From: Dyadobacter chenwenxiniae
Lineage (GTDB): Bacteria > Bacteroidota > Bacteroidia > Cytophagales > Spirosomataceae
Direction: 5' to 3'
DNA length: 64,000 nucleotides
NCBI RefSeq assembly: GCF_022869785.1
Contig: NZ_CP094997.1
Span: 6,205,001 to 6,269,000, forward strand
Part shown: positions 60,624-64,000 of the stretch, piece after piece
Layout of the letters: the number at the start of each line of letters is the position of its first letter
Numbering within the stretch: the stretch's first letter is position 1
The notes under the pieces: model-generated
What the model was told of the DNA's origin: nothing
Database searches by the model: none
The model's input: only the letters and a program-made list of their open reading frames with translations
Program-made: the position numbers and the translations under genes

Positions 60624-63600
60624 ATGAGTATATCAACACTCTCTATCAAGCGGCCGGTTCTGGCGATTGTCATGAACCTGCTGATCATATTATTCGGATT
60701 TCTGGGATATAAATTTTTGGGGATGAGGGAGTTCCCTTCCATTGACCCGCCTGTGGTTTCTATTCGGACGAGTTACACGGGAGCCAACGCGGATATTATT
60801 GAATCTCAAATTACGGAACCACTTGAAAAACAGCTTAACAGCATCGAAGGAATCAAGTCGATCAACTCTACGAGCAGCCAGGGAACAAGTCAGATAACGG
60901 TTGAATTTGACATTGGCGTGGATATGGAGCGCGCCGCTAATGACGTGCGGGACAAGGTCGGCTCGGCTTCACGCACATTGCCATTGGATATCGACGGGCC
61001 GCCGGTTGTTGCCAAAGCAGATGCTAACTCCGAGCCGATCATTGTGCTTACATTTAAAAGCGATACGCGGTCCCATTTGGAAGTGAGTGATTATGCGGAG
61101 AATGTGATCGCGCAGCGTTTGCAGACCATTGAAGGCGTGAGTGAGATCCGGATTTTTGGCCAGAAGAAATACGCAATGCGTATCTGGATGGATCCGATCA
61201 AAATGGCTTCACTCGGCATCACCACGCAGGATGTGAAGGTCGCGCTGGATAGGGAAAATGTTGAACTTCCCAGTGGAAAACTGGCAGGAGACAACACGGA
61301 ACTTACCGTAAAAACGATTGGAAGGTTTCGGACGGAAGAGGATTTTAATGAATTGATCATTAAAAATTCTGCTACACAAACCATTCATTTAAAGGACATT
61401 GGTTACGCAGCCCTGGGTCCCGAAAACGAAGAAACGATCCTGCGGCTGGATAATGTTCCCATGATCGGTCTGGCGATTTCTCCTATGCCGGGTGCGAATT
61501 ATCTCAACATTGCGGAAGAGGTTAACAAGCGGATGGCGGACATTAAAAGAGAGCTTCCCAAAGACTATCAGCTTGATACACTGATTGATAACACCATATT
61601 CGTTGAGCGTTCGATTGAAGAAGTGGGTGAAACGCTGCTCATTGCCATCGTACTGGTTGTGATTATCATTTACCTGTTTTTCCGCGACTGGCTGATTGCT
61701 TTCCGTCCGTTGATAGACATTCCGGTTTCGCTGATCGGGACGTTTTTTGTGATGTACATTATGGGATTTTCGATCAATGTGCTCACGCTGCTGGCCATTG
61801 TTCTGGCGACCGGACTTGTGGTGGATGATGGGATTGTCGTCACGGAGAATATTTTCAAAAAGATAGAGCAGGGGATGGGGCCTATCGAGGCAGCCATAAA
61901 AGGCGCGAATGAGATCATTTTCGCAGTTTTATCCACCTCGATCACATTGGCGTCTGTTTTCCTTCCCGTTATTTTTATGGAGGGTTTTGTCGGCAAGCTT
62001 TTTCGGGAATTCGGAATTGTGATCTCAGCAGCCGTTTTGATCTCGGCCTTCGTATCCCTGACGCTGACGCCGATGTTGAATGCTTATCTGGTTCGCAAGA
62101 CGCATAAAAAAAGCTGGTTCTATGAAAAGACTGAGCCGTTTTTTGTGAGCATAACCAATAACTATGGCAATGCGCTGGCCAAATTCCTGAAAATGCGCTG
62201 GGTGGCCATTCCCATTGTTGCTTTAACTGTGGGCATGATCTGGTTTTTTGGAAAAGGCCTGCAATCTGAACTTGCCCCGTTGGATGATCGCAATTGGTTC
62301 AGGATCAATATGACAGCGCCGGAAGGGTCTTCATTTGAATTCACAGACCGCTACGTGCAGGAAGTGGGGCAAATGCTGATGGATTCCATGCCGGGCAAGA
62401 AAGGCCTAATGCTGATCACGTCTCCCGGAAATTCCGGCCTGGGCGCAGCAAATACAGGCAGTGGGCGGATTGCATTGGTTGATAAAAAAGATCGTAAAGA
62501 ATCGCAGCAGGAAATTGCCGATTATATCAATCAGAAATTAAAGTCAATGCCGGATGCAAAGTCATTCGTTGTGCAGCAGCAAACCATTTCAGTGGATTCT
62601 CGCGGTGGATTGCCGATCCAGTACGTGATCCAGGCACCGGATTTTGAAAAGCTGCGGGAATATCTTCCCAAATTCATGGAAGAGGCCTCCAATGATCCCA
62701 CATTCGCCATCACGGATGTTAATTTGAAGTTCAGCAAACCGGAGATCCAGATCGCGATCGACCGTGAAAAGGCGAAATCGCTGGGTGTAACAGTTCAGGA
62801 TGTAGCACAAACGATGCAGCTTGCCTTTGCTGGGCAGCGTTTCGGCTATTTCACTATGAATGGCCGTCAATATCAGGTGATCGGGCAATACGACCGCGCG
62901 AACCGCGATGAACCTTTGGATTTGAAAAGTATGTTTGTGAAGACGGCAAACGGAAGTCTGGTCCAGTTGGACAACATTGTGAAAGCGGAAGAAGAAAGCA
63001 GCCCACCGCAACTTTTCCACTACAACCGTTACATGAGCGCAACGGTGCAGGCAGCATTGGCACCAGGTAAAACCATTGGCGACGGCATTGCGGCCATGGA
63101 CCGGATCAGGGATAAGTTGAAAGATGAATCCATCCAGACATCATTAAGCGGTTCTTCACGGGATTATGCAGAAAGCTCATCGAACACGATGTTCTCCTTT
63201 TTCTTAGCATTGATATTGATCTATTTTATCCTGGCAGGCCAGTTTGAAAGTTTTGTCGATCCGTTTATCATCATGTTTACCGTGCCGCTAGCTATCGGAG
63301 GCGCGGTGTTCTCGCTTTGGTTTTTTGATCAGACGTTAAACATTTTCAGCCAGATCGGAATGATCATGCTGATTGGGTTGGTAACTAAAAACGGGATCCT
63401 GATTGTGGAGTTTGCTAACCAGCTGCGTGAAAAAGGCCTCGGCATTCAGGAGGCGGTTCTCGAAGCAGCCACATTACGTTTCAGGCCGATCCTGATGACC
63501 AGTCTCGCAACGATCCTGGGCGCATTGCCGATTGCTATGGCGCTGGGTTCAGCGGGCAAAAGCCGGATGTCGATGGGGATTGTGATTATGGGCGGGCTAC

Positions 63601-63731
63601 TTTTCTCGCTGGTGCTCACATTATACGTGATCCCAGCCATTTATACATTCTTCTCCAGGCCCAAGGATTTCGAGAAAATGAAAATGATCGAGCAGGTGGC
63701 GCGCGAAAGTGAAATGACAGACCCGGTCTGA
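60624..63731 (+). CDS. RND efflux pump inner-membrane transporter (AcrB family)
   Basis: A 1035-residue proton-driven RND exporter. MSISTLSIKRPVLAIVMNLL is the first membrane helix of an HAE1-type pump. The signature GLVVDDGIVVTENI carries the proton-relay Asp pair in TM4. Two periplasmic porter repeats (SIDPPVVSIRTSYTGANADI and LPIQYVIQAPDFEKL) and the duplicated membrane half with QFESFVDPFIIMFTVPLAIG and GILIVEFANQLREKG are intact. It forms a pair with the upstream adaptor; no TolC-type channel gene is in the window. The substrate is unknown (drugs, detergents or lipids). It ends one base before the stop of the convergent desaturase gene. Confidence 0.93.
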   Translation: MSISTLSIKRPVLAIVMNLLIILFGFLGYKFLGMREFPSIDPPVVSIRTSYTGANADIIESQITEPLEKQLNSIEGIKSINSTSSQGTSQITVEFDIGVDMERAANDVRDKVGSASRTLPLDIDGPPVVAKADANSEPIIVLTFKSDTRSHLEVSDYAENVIAQRLQTIEGVSEIRIFGQKKYAMRIWMDPIKMASLGITTQDVKVALDRENVELPSGKLAGDNTELTVKTIGRFRTEEDFNELIIKNSATQTIHLKDIGYAALGPENEETILRLDNVPMIGLAISPMPGANYLNIAEEVNKRMADIKRELPKDYQLDTLIDNTIFVERSIEEVGETLLIAIVLVVIIIYLFFRDWLIAFRPLIDIPVSLIGTFFVMYIMGFSINVLTLLAIVLATGLVVDDGIVVTENIFKKIEQGMGPIEAAIKGANEIIFAVLSTSITLASVFLPVIFMEGFVGKLFREFGIVISAAVLISAFVSLTLTPMLNAYLVRKTHKKSWFYEKTEPFFVSITNNYGNALAKFLKMRWVAIPIVALTVGMIWFFGKGLQSELAPLDDRNWFRINMTAPEGSSFEFTDRYVQEVGQMLMDSMPGKKGLMLITSPGNSGLGAANTGSGRIALVDKKDRKESQQEIADYINQKLKSMPDAKSFVVQQQTISVDSRGGLPIQYVIQAPDFEKLREYLPKFMEEASNDPTFAITDVNLKFSKPEIQIAIDREKAKSLGVTVQDVAQTMQLAFAGQRFGYFTMNGRQYQVIGQYDRANRDEPLDLKSMFVKTANGSLVQLDNIVKAEEESSPPQLFHYNRYMSATVQAALAPGKTIGDGIAAMDRIRDKLKDESIQTSLSGSSRDYAESSSNTMFSFFLALILIYFILAGQFESFVDPFIIMFTVPLAIGGAVFSLWFFDQTLNIFSQIGMIMLIGLVTKNGILIVEFANQLREKGLGIQEAVLEAATLRFRPILMTSLATILGALPIAMALGSAGKSRMSMGIVIMGGLLFSLVLTLYVIPAIYTFFSRPKDFEKMKMIEQVARESEMTDPV

Positions 63732-63732
63732 A

Positions 63733-64000
63733 TCAGGCCCTGCCCATGCTTTTGAGCATCCTGACGTGTGAGCCTAATGCATGGGTAAAGTTCTCTTTGG
63801 CATTGTAATCCAACCCGAACTCCTGCGCGGTCGCCTGTACAATGGGCGATAATGCATGATAATGAATGTGGGAAATGGATGGAAACAAATGATGTTCGAT
63901 CTGGTAATCCAGGCCACCAATGTACCATGATAAAAAGCGGTTTCTTCCCGCAAAATTGGACGTCGTTTGCAACTGATGCACCGCCCAGGCATTTTCCACA
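63733..64000 (-). CDS. Fatty acid desaturase, C-terminal part (gene cut by the window end)
   Basis: The last 89 codons of a membrane fatty acid desaturase; the gene continues beyond 64000. WAVHQLQTTSNFA and the third histidine box QIEHHLFPSISHIHYHALSP are diagnostic of acyl-CoA or acyl-lipid front-end type desaturases, in which the box histidines bind the di-iron site. The C-terminus ends SHVRMLKSMGRA. It converges on the RND pump gene with one base between the stops. Regiospecificity cannot be told from this part. Confidence 0.88.
   Translation of the reverse strand, partial: VENAWAVHQLQTTSNFAGRNRFLSWYIGGLDYQIEHHLFPSISHIHYHALSPIVQATAQEFGLDYNAKENFTHALGSHVRMLKSMGRA

Noticed and set aside
1..64000. 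CRISPR arrays, tRNA genes and prophage modules
   Set aside because: I saw no regularly spaced repeats, no T-loop-containing cloverleaf sequences and no phage structural genes by eye; a tRNA or covariance search could still find something missed.

Overview
The window looks like chromosomal DNA of a Bacteroidota member of the order Cytophagales, most like Dyadobacter and relatives in the Spirosomaceae (genus is an inference). Supporting signs are a SusC/SusD outer-membrane pair, a Bacteroidetes-type serine palmitoyltransferase gene, a small histone H1-like protein, DUF1080 proteins, ISAon1-type transposase debris, and promoters of the form TTG-N17-20-TAnnTTTG instead of sigma70 boxes. Gene density is high and there is no sign of a prophage, a CRISPR array or a large island.

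Layout. 1-1957: the tail of an rRNA operon (5S rRNA, terminator, a second degenerate 5S fragment), a decayed ISAon1-type insertion sequence and about 1 kb without a recognisable gene. 1958-17095: mostly housekeeping genes: NagX/HGSNAT-like membrane acyltransferase, AlkZ-like winged-helix protein, ispD, queA, accC, serine palmitoyltransferase (interrupted by one extra base), histone H1-like protein, MaoC hydratase, hibernation factor, DUF4286, cysM, two alpha/beta hydrolases, fadD and a GNAT acetyltransferase. 17125-22726: a minus-strand run with two matching coiled-coil/four-TM/coiled-coil proteins of unknown function, an unknown 196-residue protein, a secreted SNase-type nuclease and a SorAB-like sulfite dehydrogenase pair. 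22949-25375: two paralogous exported ferritin-like proteins and a small secreted PepSY-like protein. 25504-29402: an NtrC-type regulator and a hybrid histidine kinase, convergent with overlapping 3' ends. 29513-34309: a putative extracytoplasmic sugar-oxidation locus (beta-propeller/cytochrome c protein, DUF1080-PA14 protein, DUF1080 protein).

34442-44033: a conserved unknown, a LEA-like helical protein, a two-gene MNIO (DUF692) RiPP locus whose precursor has an export signal and ends in SCPACGMG, an alpha-glucan phosphorylase homologue with Thr at the PLP-lysine position, an Uma2 nuclease, an RmlD-like reductase, a cyclophilin, a lipoprotein and a BamA/TamA-type protein. 44134-53116: SusC/SusD, a polytopic membrane protein, a DegT aminotransferase and an Rnl2-type RNA ligase. 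53159-64000: a very large alpha-2-macroglobulin with a thioester motif, an RND efflux adaptor (one frameshift near its N-terminus) and pump, and the 3' end of a fatty-acid desaturase.

The best candidate for an under-described system is the MNIO RiPP pair at 36160-37471. Next is the paired coiled-coil membrane cassette at 17125-20452. Two genes (spt and the RND adaptor) each carry a single extra A in an AAA run, so sequence error should be excluded before calling either one a pseudogene.
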